In this document: one piece after another, positions 34,294 through 42,088 of the stretch
Numbering within the stretch: the stretch's first letter is position 1
Layout: every line of letters begins with the position of its first letter
Translations under genes and position numbers: made by a program
The notes under the pieces: model-generated
Databases searched by the model: none
What the model was told of the DNA's origin: nothing
The model's input: the letters and a program-made list of their open reading frames with translations, nothing else
From: JAIQFL01 sp035295745
GTDB lineage: Bacteria; Acidobacteriota; Terriglobia; Bryobacterales; Bryobacteraceae
NCBI GenBank assembly: GCA_035295745.1
Contig: DATGIL010000097.1
Span: 1 to 64,000 of the forward strand
Length of the DNA stretch: 64,000 nt
Direction: 5' to 3'

Positions 34294-35604
34294 TCAGGCC
34301 CGATGTCCCCGTTTGGGCGGCTTGCGGAGCAGGCCCCCGATCAGCCAGAGGTTCCTCACCTGCCGATAGCCCAGATTCTCGGGAACCGCGGAAAAGAAGA
34401 GTCGGGCCAGATGATTGGGTTCGGACGCGCCGAACTCGGCCAGTTCACGGAAGACCACGCCCGACATCGAGATGAGGATTCCCATCACCACCGTGGAAAG
34501 CAGCACCAGTCCCGCCATCGCCAGATCGACCGAGCCGGTCAGCAACCCAAACACCACCAGAACATAAGCCGCCGTTTCCAACAGCGGTCGGAGTCCGCGT
34601 TCGCACAGAATACCGGGCAGAGCCCAGCCAATCGCACTCAAGCCGCCGGAAATCAATTTCCGATGTCGCACGGCCTCGGCGATTTCTCCTTCTTCGAACC
34701 GCGTCCGCTGGCGCAAATCCTCGATGGACTCGGCGGCTGGCAGGTAACTGACCATTTCCGGCACAAATGCCACGCGATACTGCTTTCCCGACGCCCGCGC
34801 ATTGCCGTGCAGGTGCAAAAACAACTCGAGCGGGCCTCCCGGGAAGCCTCCCATTTTGATGATCGCGTCGCGCAGGATGAGCATCGAGGTGCCAGGGACA
34901 GGCACCAGCCGGTTCCATCCTGCAAAGCCGGCACAGCGCGCCAGCCACATACGCACCATTTCCAATTCCCCGAAGCGCGTCGCCCACGAAGCTTGCGCCG
35001 TGCCCGGAGCGGGCATCACGCCGCAGACCGCTACAGTCCGTCCCGGATCATCCAGCATGGGACGAATCAGGCTGAGGAGCACGGTAGGCTCGAAATGGCT
35101 GTCCGGTTCGACAAATCCGATGACGGGAGAGGCAGCCACGTTAATGCCGGCGTTCAGGGCGTCGGCCAGTCCACCGCGCTCCTTATCCACCACCACCAGA
35201 CGCAGCGGATCGCGGGACTCGTAAATCCCCCGAATGGCCTTACAGGGCAGGTCCTCCGTCGCCCCGCGAGCCGACAGGCAGAGCCGGAATTCCTTAGTCC
35301 AGGTTTCGAGTTCCATCTCGCTGGGACCATCCAACACGAGGACCAGTTCGTGTTTACCGAAGTGCAGTTCGGCCAGTCTCTGGGCAAATTCGCGAGACTC
35401 CGGCGAGACGTCTGGAATCGGAACGACTACGGATACAGCCGGCACCAGCGGAGATTTTAGAAGAATATTGCTGTCATATCGCGGAGTGGTGCGCGCCAGG
35501 CGCCTCAGGAAGAAACAACCCTTCATCATGGCGATGAAGCTCATCGTGCCCATCGCGAAGAGCAGAACCACCACCACAAGAAGCACGATCGCGAGAGCGC
35601 TCAC
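34294..35604 (-). CDS. GT2-like membrane protein with altered catalytic motifs
   Basis: A 436-residue protein: an N-terminal helix (1-25), a GT2 (GT-A) glycosyltransferase domain (about 55-310) and about three C-terminal helices (about 320-400). It follows the pattern of processive polysaccharide synthases (DKERGGLADALNAGINVA, FVPEMVSYLPA), but key motifs differ: the DxD site reads VEPDSH, the usual ED acceptor-base motif is replaced by GPLELFLHL, and QxxRW reads RQRTRFEEG with Phe for Trp. It may act on an unusual substrate or be non-catalytic. It overlaps the HEAT-repeat gene by 4 nt as the last gene of a three-gene operon. Confidence 0.8.
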   Translation of the reverse strand: MSALAIVLLVVVVLLFAMGTMSFIAMMKGCFFLRRLARTTPRYDSNILLKSPLVPAVSVVVPIPDVSPESREFAQRLAELHFGKHELVLVLDGPSEMELETWTKEFRLCLSARGATEDLPCKAIRGIYESRDPLRLVVVDKERGGLADALNAGINVAASPVIGFVEPDSHFEPTVLLSLIRPMLDDPGRTVAVCGVMPAPGTAQASWATRFGELEMVRMWLARCAGFAGWNRLVPVPGTSMLILRDAIIKMGGFPGGPLELFLHLHGNARASGKQYRVAFVPEMVSYLPAAESIEDLRQRTRFEEGEIAEAVRHRKLISGGLSAIGWALPGILCERGLRPLLETAAYVLVVFGLLTGSVDLAMAGLVLLSTVVMGILISMSGVVFRELAEFGASEPNHLARLFFSAVPENLGYRQVRNLWLIGGLLRKPPKRGHRA

Positions 35605-36677
35605 ACGCCCGCCTTTCGTTTCGCGCGTCCCAAGGCTCCGGCAGCGGCGGCCGCCGTCACCGGATTGGAATTGGCGCTCAACTCCTCGAGCGCCTGCCAG
35701 CCGCGCGGCGGCATTTCGGCCAGCGCGGCAGCGGCCGTCCGCGCCAGTTCGGCAGGAGCCAGGCGCAGCATCCGGGCCAGCAACGGCAGCGCTTCGACAA
35801 TCTGCAGACGTCCCGCGCTTAAAGCGGCGGCGGTACTGATCTCAGGATCCCCATCGGCCAATGCGCGCACGATGGCGGCACGGCTGTCGGGCACGAGCGG
35901 AACCAGAGGGGCCAACCGTAATGCCTGAATCCGAATGTCCTTGCTGCGGTGGTCGAGCAGATCGTGCAGATTGTCGATGGCAATCGCTCGCTCCCAGGCG
36001 ACCAGAATATCGAGCACCGCCAGCACGCGTTTCGGATCGTTCGACCGCAGGGTTTCGGGCACAGCGTGTTCACAAAGAGGCGCCGCGTGACGCCGCAATG
36101 CCTCGGTTAGGAGGATCCGCATGAGCAAGCTATGCGATACCGCGATGTCGAATACCGATTCGATCTGCTCGCCCGATCCGGATTCGATGGTCGCGCGACA
36201 GGCGCACAGCCAGACTTCGGGGTCGTCGTCTTTGAGCGCGTGGATCAGCATGTCGCCGGCCATCCGGCGGCACGGCTCGTAAACCGAAACGAAGGCCAGA
36301 CGGCTGAACGCCAGACGGCGGCGGACTGGGTCGCGGGAATGCCCCTCTTGAATCCAGTCCTGCACGAGGCCCAGGTTGAGAGCGAGATTGCAAAGACGAT
36401 CGAGGGCGCTTCCACCCACAGTGCCTTGAAAACTGAAGATCGTAGAGGCGACGTCGCGACGATTGGTGCGCATCAGTTGCTTGATGCGCGTGAGGTCATC
36501 GCTTCCCGCCATGTGATCGATCAGCGATTCCCGGATTTCTGGAACCACCGCGGCACTGGACTTGGTACGCCGCGTCGAGACCACCGCGCGCGCCATCGCC
36601 ACCAGGAACAGCGCGAACATCAGCAGGCCATACAGGCTCAGGAGGGAACCGGCGATCGAGAACGCGGCGAGGGTCAT
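35601..36677 (-). CDS. Membrane-anchored HEAT-repeat protein
   Basis: A 358-residue protein with one N-terminal membrane helix (SLYGLLMFALFLVAMARAVV) and a cytosolic body built of two-helix HEAT repeats (for example DRLCNLALNLG, ALKDDDPEVWLCACRATI, AIVRALADGDPEISTAAALS). HEAT arrays usually serve as protein-binding scaffolds. It is fused by 4-nt overlaps to the response-regulator gene upstream and the GT2-like gene downstream, which strongly suggests a common membrane complex with the regulator as input and the GT2-like protein as output. No enzymatic motif is visible. Confidence 0.82.
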   Translation of the reverse strand: MTLAAFSIAGSLLSLYGLLMFALFLVAMARAVVSTRRTKSSAAVVPEIRESLIDHMAGSDDLTRIKQLMRTNRRDVASTIFSFQGTVGGSALDRLCNLALNLGLVQDWIQEGHSRDPVRRRLAFSRLAFVSVYEPCRRMAGDMLIHALKDDDPEVWLCACRATIESGSGEQIESVFDIAVSHSLLMRILLTEALRRHAAPLCEHAVPETLRSNDPKRVLAVLDILVAWERAIAIDNLHDLLDHRSKDIRIQALRLAPLVPLVPDSRAAIVRALADGDPEISTAAALSAGRLQIVEALPLLARMLRLAPAELARTAAAALAEMPPRGWQALEELSANSNPVTAAAAAGALGRAKRKAGV

Positions 36678-38185
36678 CGCGCGAGCAGTCGCTTCAAACG
36701 CGCCACGAGTTCCATGGGGCCGAAGGGTTTGACCACGTAATCGTCTGCGCCCAGAGTGAAGGCGCGAATCACGTCGCTCTCTTGCTGGCGTGCGGTAAGC
36801 AGCAGCACCCGTACGTGAAGTCCTTCCGTCCGAATGGCGGAAAGTACTTCATACCCGTCCATGCCGGGCATGTTGACATCGATCACCGCCGCATGGGGCT
36901 GGTACCTGCGGATGGCCTCCATCGCGCTTCGCCCGTTGGCCGCGGTCTCAATGTCCATGCCGAAATTCTTGAGAGAGGCGCGGACCAGGGCGATCACGGT
37001 AGGGTCGTCGTCAGCGATCAAAATGCGAGGCCTGCCGGAGGCGCCGGGAGGCGGGGCGTTGGCAGCAGCCGCGCCCTGGTGAGTCGGCTGGGGATCGGAG
37101 AGCACGCGGCTGAGGCGGATCAGAGCCTCTTCCGGCTGCCATGCATCCATCAGGAACTCGCGGGCGACCGCTTGCAGGTCCGGGGTCAGCGCAAGGATGT
37201 CTTCTCGGGCGCCCACCAGAACCACGGGACTGCTGAGGCGCTCGGGATCGAGCAACTGCGGAGCCGTGCTGTCGGGAAGAACGTAAACCACGACAATCTG
37301 GCAGGCTCGCATCTCTTGAGAATCGGGCCGTTCCGAGAAAGGAAAAAGAATGGGAACTGCCTCTACCCGCTGCAGCGTCACGGATAACCGATGTCCCTCG
37401 TTCGTCGGCATCCCCACCAATGCAATCTTCTTTCCGGCGAGGGGCTTGACCACGGCCGGCGATACCGGGAGGTCGCGCGCATCTTTCGGCCCGCTGAAAG
37501 CCAGCGCCAGGCTGGTCAGCGATTCGCGGAGTTGTGTCTGGTCGACGGGCCGTTCCATGAGGATGGCCTCAACCTCGCGCGCCAGGCGGCTGATCGCGGT
37601 GTAGCCCAGCAGACCGCCCGCGCCAATCCATTGATGCACGGTGCGGGCGGCGCTGTTGGCGTCGAATGTACTTTCCAGATCGAGGAGCCAACGGCGAGCC
37701 TGATCTTGTCCCTCTTCCAGGAAACGAGTTCTCAGGCTCTTCAGCTCTGCCGCAGGAATGGTCGCCTGCTCGGAACCGGCCGGGGGAGGCGGCGGACCGG
37801 CTACGGTTTCGGCCCGCCGATCGAGAAACTCGCGGACGCGGCTGCCCAGTGCACGCGTGTCGATGGGTTTGGTGATGTAACCGTCGCATCCAGCAGTAAC
37901 TGCACGTTGCTCGTCGCCCTTCATGGCAAAGGCGGTGAGAGCCACCACGGTGATGTCTCGGGTGGCTTCGTTGAGCTTGATGCGGCGTGTCAGTTCGAGC
38001 CCGTCTATGCCCGGTAACTGTATATCAGCCAGCACTAATGAGGGGTGAAAACTGCGGAGAAGCTCCAATGCTTCCTCCGCACTGTTGGCGGTTAGAACCT
38101 TATACCCCTCGTTGACCAGCAAGATACGGGTCAGCTTCAGGTTGACGGGAGTATCATCGACTATTAAGATCGCCTCACCGGCCAT
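36674..38185 (-). CDS. Multidomain response regulator REC-HPt-pseudoREC-REC
   Basis: A 503-residue cytosolic signalling protein without an output DNA-binding or kinase domain. Residues 1-122 form a receiver with phospho-acceptor Asp54 (VLADIQLPGIDG) and Lys in ITKPID. Residues about 145-230 resemble an HPt domain with His184 (RTVHQWIGAGGLLGY). Residues about 250-365 look like a receiver that lost its acidic and acceptor residues (KKIALVGMPTNEG). Residues 385-503 form a second complete receiver with Asp436 (AVIDVNMPGMDG). It heads the operon with the HEAT and GT2-like proteins (4-nt overlap), so phosphorylation probably controls that complex. The kinase at 42021 is a possible partner. Confidence 0.88.
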   Translation of the reverse strand: MAGEAILIVDDTPVNLKLTRILLVNEGYKVLTANSAEEALELLRSFHPSLVLADIQLPGIDGLELTRRIKLNEATRDITVVALTAFAMKGDEQRAVTAGCDGYITKPIDTRALGSRVREFLDRRAETVAGPPPPPAGSEQATIPAAELKSLRTRFLEEGQDQARRWLLDLESTFDANSAARTVHQWIGAGGLLGYTAISRLAREVEAILMERPVDQTQLRESLTSLALAFSGPKDARDLPVSPAVVKPLAGKKIALVGMPTNEGHRLSVTLQRVEAVPILFPFSERPDSQEMRACQIVVVYVLPDSTAPQLLDPERLSSPVVLVGAREDILALTPDLQAVAREFLMDAWQPEEALIRLSRVLSDPQPTHQGAAAANAPPPGASGRPRILIADDDPTVIALVRASLKNFGMDIETAANGRSAMEAIRRYQPHAAVIDVNMPGMDGYEVLSAIRTEGLHVRVLLLTARQQESDVIRAFTLGADDYVVKPFGPMELVARLKRLLAR

Positions 38186-38264
38186 TGAACTTGTATTCTA
38201 GCGCACGTAGCTGGAGTGGGCCACTCGATCTGGTACGGTTGTGGTACGCCACTTTCAACTACCA

Positions 38265-38375
38265 TTTCGCGGCGTAAGCAAGCGTCGAGAGAATGGTATC
38301 GGGAGCGGCGATAACGGTTTGAAATTACTCCTTTCGTGGATAGTCGTGGTTCTCTGCGAGCCGCGCGCGTCATTG
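38265..38375. repeat. Degenerate REP-type element
   Basis: CGCGGCGTAAGCAAGCG near 38270 and TGCGAGCCGCGCGCG near 38356 match arms of the REP elements but are incomplete and separated by about 75 nt. The element occupies the 257-nt gap upstream of the REC-HPt-REC regulator gene. Confidence 0.5.
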
Positions 38376-38442
38376 TCCCCATAGCTTGCCAGACCGCGTA
38401 GCCTCAACCAGTCAGAGCACGAGTGCCACGCGTGCCGCAACG

Positions 38443-39726
38443 TTACGCCCTCGGACCTTGACGCCAGTAGACCTTGGTCTGCTCCTCCGATGCAATTTTC
38501 CAGGCGTCCGCAGTCTTCACGAAAGTGAGGCGCTCCTGCTCTTCCCCTGCAACGATCTTCGGGCCGCCCGTCTGCCAGTGTTTTCGAAAGGACGCGACGG
38601 CGCGACTCTCCGATACCGGAGTCACCTTCAGATCATAGATGCGCAGAATGGCGGGCTTGCCGTAGCGCGTGGCCGCTTGTGCGATGGCGCGCCGCACTTC
38701 CTCGGGCGATGCATTCGCCTGGTCGAAATATCGATCGAGCTGCGAGGCGTAGCAGTCCGCAACTTGATCGGGATCTCCCGATAGCACTGCCCGCTCCCAT
38801 TGTGCCAGGGCGTTGCGCACACCCTCTTCGGCATCCGCGGGAGGTGTCGAAGTATGGGGAGGAACCACTTCCGCCGCTCCCGTCGCTGCCGCCGGCGGAC
38901 CGGCAGGCGCGGGTGCCGATGCCGGCGCTTGCGGAGACGGCGGGGGAACTTCCGCATGTCTGGGCGCAACCGACAGGTACCCCAATACGGCGGCGGCGAT
39001 GGTCAGCCCAGCCAGACCTGCGATCCACGTCCAATTCCGGCGCGGCAGCTCCTGGGTTTCGGTGCGGCGAGGATGCGGCGGCGGCAACACCGGCCGGGGA
39101 GCCGGAGCTTCTGGGATCGCCGCAGCGGCTGCCGATTCAGCGCCGGCGGCTGCCAGAACTTGCATCGCCGAGATCGCCTGGTCACTGGGAAAAACCATGG
39201 GATAGCCCGAGGGACGCAGCCCTCCCTGGCCCATAACAAAAAGCTCGGCGGTGATGGTATCCCCGCGCCCCGGCTTCAACAGAAGGAACAACGCCCCGCG
39301 ATCGCCAAAGAAGCGCGCCATCAGCTCGTTGTCACGATCATCGGGGCTCGCGTCCGCCCGGGCATGACTCCGGTAGAAGCCCAGCACCTGAAGGTCGGTA
39401 GACGCCGACGTTCGAAACCAATCGACGGATTCCTCCAAGCCGAGCGAGTCAGAATCCGAAAGCGCGAAGCAGGGGCCAAAACGGTGTTCGCAGAGCACCG
39501 GCTCGAAATCCGTCACCACGATCGGATCGCCCGTGCGGCTCCCCAGCAGAATACCTCCCGCCTCAACGCCTTGCTGTGCCTGCGCCCGGAATGCCGTCAG
39601 CACCTCGAGCGCTATGCCGCTGGTGGCGCGGCTCTCAAAGCGGACGCTTGGTGCGATGGGCGGTCGCGGTTGAGAAACCAGGGGCGGGAGGTCAGGAGTG
39701 AGTCTTTCAGAAGGGGCGGGGGTCAT
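38443..39726 (-). CDS. MPN/JAMM-like domain membrane protein with C-terminal NTF2-like domain
   Basis: A 427-residue protein. Residues 45-170 resemble an MPN/JAB fold: EAGGILLG (Glu55), then LGFYRSHARADASPDDRD with His121, Ser127 and Asp130, close to the JAMM zinc motif but with Arg119 in place of the first His and a short spacing. One membrane helix (about 232-252, WIAGLAGLTIAAAVLGYLSV) is followed by a Pro/Ala-rich linker and a C-terminal NTF2/SnoaL-like domain (about 300-425, VRNALAQWERAVLSGDPDQV). The first domain would face the cytosol, the last the periplasm. It overlaps by 4 nt a gene for a protein with the same N-terminal domain. Function unknown. Confidence 0.72.
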   Translation of the reverse strand: MTPAPSERLTPDLPPLVSQPRPPIAPSVRFESRATSGIALEVLTAFRAQAQQGVEAGGILLGSRTGDPIVVTDFEPVLCEHRFGPCFALSDSDSLGLEESVDWFRTSASTDLQVLGFYRSHARADASPDDRDNELMARFFGDRGALFLLLKPGRGDTITAELFVMGQGGLRPSGYPMVFPSDQAISAMQVLAAAGAESAAAAAIPEAPAPRPVLPPPHPRRTETQELPRRNWTWIAGLAGLTIAAAVLGYLSVAPRHAEVPPPSPQAPASAPAPAGPPAAATGAAEVVPPHTSTPPADAEEGVRNALAQWERAVLSGDPDQVADCYASQLDRYFDQANASPEEVRRAIAQAATRYGKPAILRIYDLKVTPVSESRAVASFRKHWQTGGPKIVAGEEQERLTFVKTADAWKIASEEQTKVYWRQGPRA

Positions 39727-41342
39727 TTCGCCGTGCCTCGAAACTCGAATCGGATGCGCATCGCGCTATCCACCGGATTGCCGTTCCGCCGCGCCGGGTC
39801 GAAATGCCATCGCAAGAGGGTATTCGCCGAAGTGTCGGCCAGTTCTCGATTGCCTTCCACGACTTTAACGTACACCACATTGCCATGCCGGTCGACTTTG
39901 GCCAGCATCTCGATGGTGCTGCCTTGCTCCAACCGCCGGAGATCCCGCGGCATGGGCGGCAGCGGGTGTTCGAGCGGATTCGCGGCGACGATGTCATCGC
40001 CCGCGGTGCGTCCTGCGAAGACCTTCTGAATCGCCGACCGCACTCCGCTGGCCGGCTCAGGTTTGATGTAGGCCACCACCTTTGGCGGTGTGTGCGCGGT
40101 AGTCCCTGAAGTAGCGGCCACGACGTGCGGGAGCGATGCGACCTGGTGGGCTGGCGCGACCAGCGGTGGGTCTGGAAGCGCCGGCACCTCGCGAGCCGGC
40201 GCGGGGTTGACGGTCGGAGTATTTACGGGCGCGGGGCGTGTGCCTGAAACATCTGGGACAGTCTCTGGCGGGATCATGGCGCGCTCTTGGGCCCCATATC
40301 GCTCAGTGGGCCTGGTTTCCGCGGGGACCCGCGGTACGTCTTGTGGTGGGTTTGGAACAGGGCTCACCACTGGCGCGGGCGGTTCGGGAAACGGATCGGG
40401 CTTCCGTTCCATCACGGGAGAAACGACCCGGTCCGCTTCTGCCGATTCAGTTGCTGGCTGTGGGATGGGGCGGACTTGCGCGACTTCGGCGGGCAGGGTT
40501 CGGAGTGAGGCGATTTCCCGCGCAGCAAAAAAAGCGAACAGCGGCAGCGCCACGGTGAGCACCACCTTACCCGTCATCCCCGGAGCGAGGTGCAATTCGG
40601 GAACGCGCAGTTCAGGAACGCGCAGTTCAGGAACGCGCAACTTGGGAACGCGCAACTCGGGGATCGGTAGCGCAGGCACGCTCAATGCGGAGACTTTTTT
40701 GAGAAGATCGGGCTGCGCCAGGATTTCTGCGGGCCGCCATTGCCAGGGAGAGCGCTCAGGCTTCTCAGCGACCGTCGTCTTCGGGATCGGGAACGGCTCG
40801 GGCGCGGGCACCGCAGGCGGCAGGGCGAATTCCTGATAGCTGGCATGCCTACGCACGTCCTCTTCTTCCCAGACGAAAACTGCTCCCGTGGCTTTCTGCT
40901 CATCGTCGCGGCGCACCAGCAGGAAGAGCGAGGAGGGGTGCCGGAACTCTTGGCGGAAGAGCGCGAAGTCCTGCTGATCGAGGTACAGTCCGCGGCGCCG
41001 ATGACTCCGGCAGAACCCCACCGGAACCAGGTGGATCCGGCGCAGACGCTGCAGCCTCCGCTCCAGAAGACGCTCGTCGCGTACCGACACCGTGTAGCTT
41101 TCGCCCCGCCGGTATTCGATCGGAAAGGGCTCGAAACCGGTTACCTCGGTCCGATAACGACCGCCTTCCGACAGGACGCGCCCCAGAAGAATGCCGCCGA
41201 ACTCCATACCTCCCGGAGTCTGGTCCAGCCAGGCGTGCAACCTGCCCAAAAGGGCCTCCGAGATGGAGGCACTCACCCCCAACCCCTTCACCTGCCAAAT
41301 CAATTCCGGCTTCACTGCCACACTCATGCTCTGTCGAGACAC
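39723..41342 (-). CDS. MPN-like domain, TM helix and TonB C-terminal domain fusion
   Basis: A 539-residue protein. Residues 40-160 share the MPN-like domain of its neighbour (EFGGILLG with Glu47; VGFCRSHRRRGLYLDQQD with His114), but the Ser of the JAMM motif is missing. A five-residue repeat L-R-V-P-E/K follows at about 224-250, then one membrane helix (258-278), a Pro-rich periplasmic stretch of about 150 residues and a TonB/TolA-like C-terminal domain (about 450-537, EMLAKVDRHGNVVYVKVVEG). This is the layout of an energy transducer with a cytosolic sensory or binding domain added. No ExbB/ExbD genes are near. First gene of the two-gene operon. Confidence 0.75.
   Translation of the reverse strand: MSRQSMSVAVKPELIWQVKGLGVSASISEALLGRLHAWLDQTPGGMEFGGILLGRVLSEGGRYRTEVTGFEPFPIEYRRGESYTVSVRDERLLERRLQRLRRIHLVPVGFCRSHRRRGLYLDQQDFALFRQEFRHPSSLFLLVRRDDEQKATGAVFVWEEEDVRRHASYQEFALPPAVPAPEPFPIPKTTVAEKPERSPWQWRPAEILAQPDLLKKVSALSVPALPIPELRVPKLRVPELRVPELRVPELHLAPGMTGKVVLTVALPLFAFFAAREIASLRTLPAEVAQVRPIPQPATESAEADRVVSPVMERKPDPFPEPPAPVVSPVPNPPQDVPRVPAETRPTERYGAQERAMIPPETVPDVSGTRPAPVNTPTVNPAPAREVPALPDPPLVAPAHQVASLPHVVAATSGTTAHTPPKVVAYIKPEPASGVRSAIQKVFAGRTAGDDIVAANPLEHPLPPMPRDLRRLEQGSTIEMLAKVDRHGNVVYVKVVEGNRELADTSANTLLRWHFDPARRNGNPVDSAMRIRFEFRGTAK
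40590..40665. repeat. 15-bp minisatellite inside TonB-fusion gene
   Basis: About five tandem copies of a 15-nt unit (GGAACGCGCAGTTCA and variants) encode the L-R-V-P-E/K repeat that precedes the membrane helix. Two neighbouring copies are identical, suggesting recent copy-number change. Confidence 0.85.
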
Positions 41343-41548
41343 AACGTTTAGAAGACGCGGCAGATATCAGGTACGTTCCTGGGACGGGCTTCGCAGCCTG
41401 AACGACTTGTCTCAAATCACCCGCTCGATAGTACAAAAGTTATAAGGTAGACCTGACCCATGTTAGGGAAAATGAAGAATGCCTAACCTTGGTGAGTATT
41501 TCTTTCGAATGCCCCGAACTGGCAGACTCAGGCGGGGGAACTGGAAAG

Positions 41549-42088
41549 ATGCGACGTTCTCGACAGCTCTGGGTGTTATTCGCGATGCTCTTCGGGATGG
41601 AGGGTATTTTGGCAGGTCAGGCAGCCGTGGAGTACGGCGCGGGGGCAGGGCGCGCGGGCGTCACCACGGCCCCGGCTGCCGGCGTGAGCAAATCCGTCGG
41701 CGGAATCATGGGGAACCTCGACAAAGTGCTGAAGGTGGATTCCTCCGCCACTTCTTCAAGCAGTTCGACTTCGGGGAACAAGCAGTCAACGGATGTGCAA
41801 CCGGAATCGCGAAGGGCAACCTTGGCGCCGGCCGGGACGGTGGCCAAGCCTGCTCCAGTCTACGAAGATGCGGGCGCAATTCAAACCGGCATGGCTTCGA
41901 GTGAACTGCTCCGGCGCTTCGGTCCTCCTTCGCTCGACGTGACGGACACCGAGAATGTGCGCACCTTGACTTATCGCAGCAAGGCAGCAGTTCTACAACT
42001 GGAGATGAAGGATGACAAGGTCAGCCGGATCTCGGCGATGAACTCGCATCAATCGTCTTTTGTACTGCCGACAGGTGTTCCTCAGTAA
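41549..42088 (+). CDS. Secreted protein with BamE/SmpA-like C-terminal domain
   Basis: A 179-residue exported protein. The start is ATG 41549 because a signal peptide follows immediately (LWVLFAMLFGMEGILAGQ); the frame is open to 41489 without support. The middle is low-complexity Ser/Thr/Ala-rich. The last 65 residues (IQTGMASSELLRRFGPPSLD, then LTYRSKAAVLQLEMKDDKV) fit the small alpha/beta fold of BamE/SmpA, which in E. coli is an outer-membrane assembly lipoprotein; no lipobox Cys is seen here. It diverges from the TonB-fusion operon and its 3' end overlaps the convergent histidine kinase gene by 68 nt. Confidence 0.65.
   Translation: MRRSRQLWVLFAMLFGMEGILAGQAAVEYGAGAGRAGVTTAPAAGVSKSVGGIMGNLDKVLKVDSSATSSSSSTSGNKQSTDVQPESRRATLAPAGTVAKPAPVYEDAGAIQTGMASSELLRRFGPPSLDVTDTENVRTLTYRSKAAVLQLEMKDDKVSRISAMNSHQSSFVLPTGVPQ

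Noticed and set aside
34114..35460. Plus-strand frame of 448 codons opposite the GT2-like gene
   Set aside because: Composition is Gln/His/Arg-rich as expected for an antisense reading; the operon on the minus strand has 4-nt overlaps.
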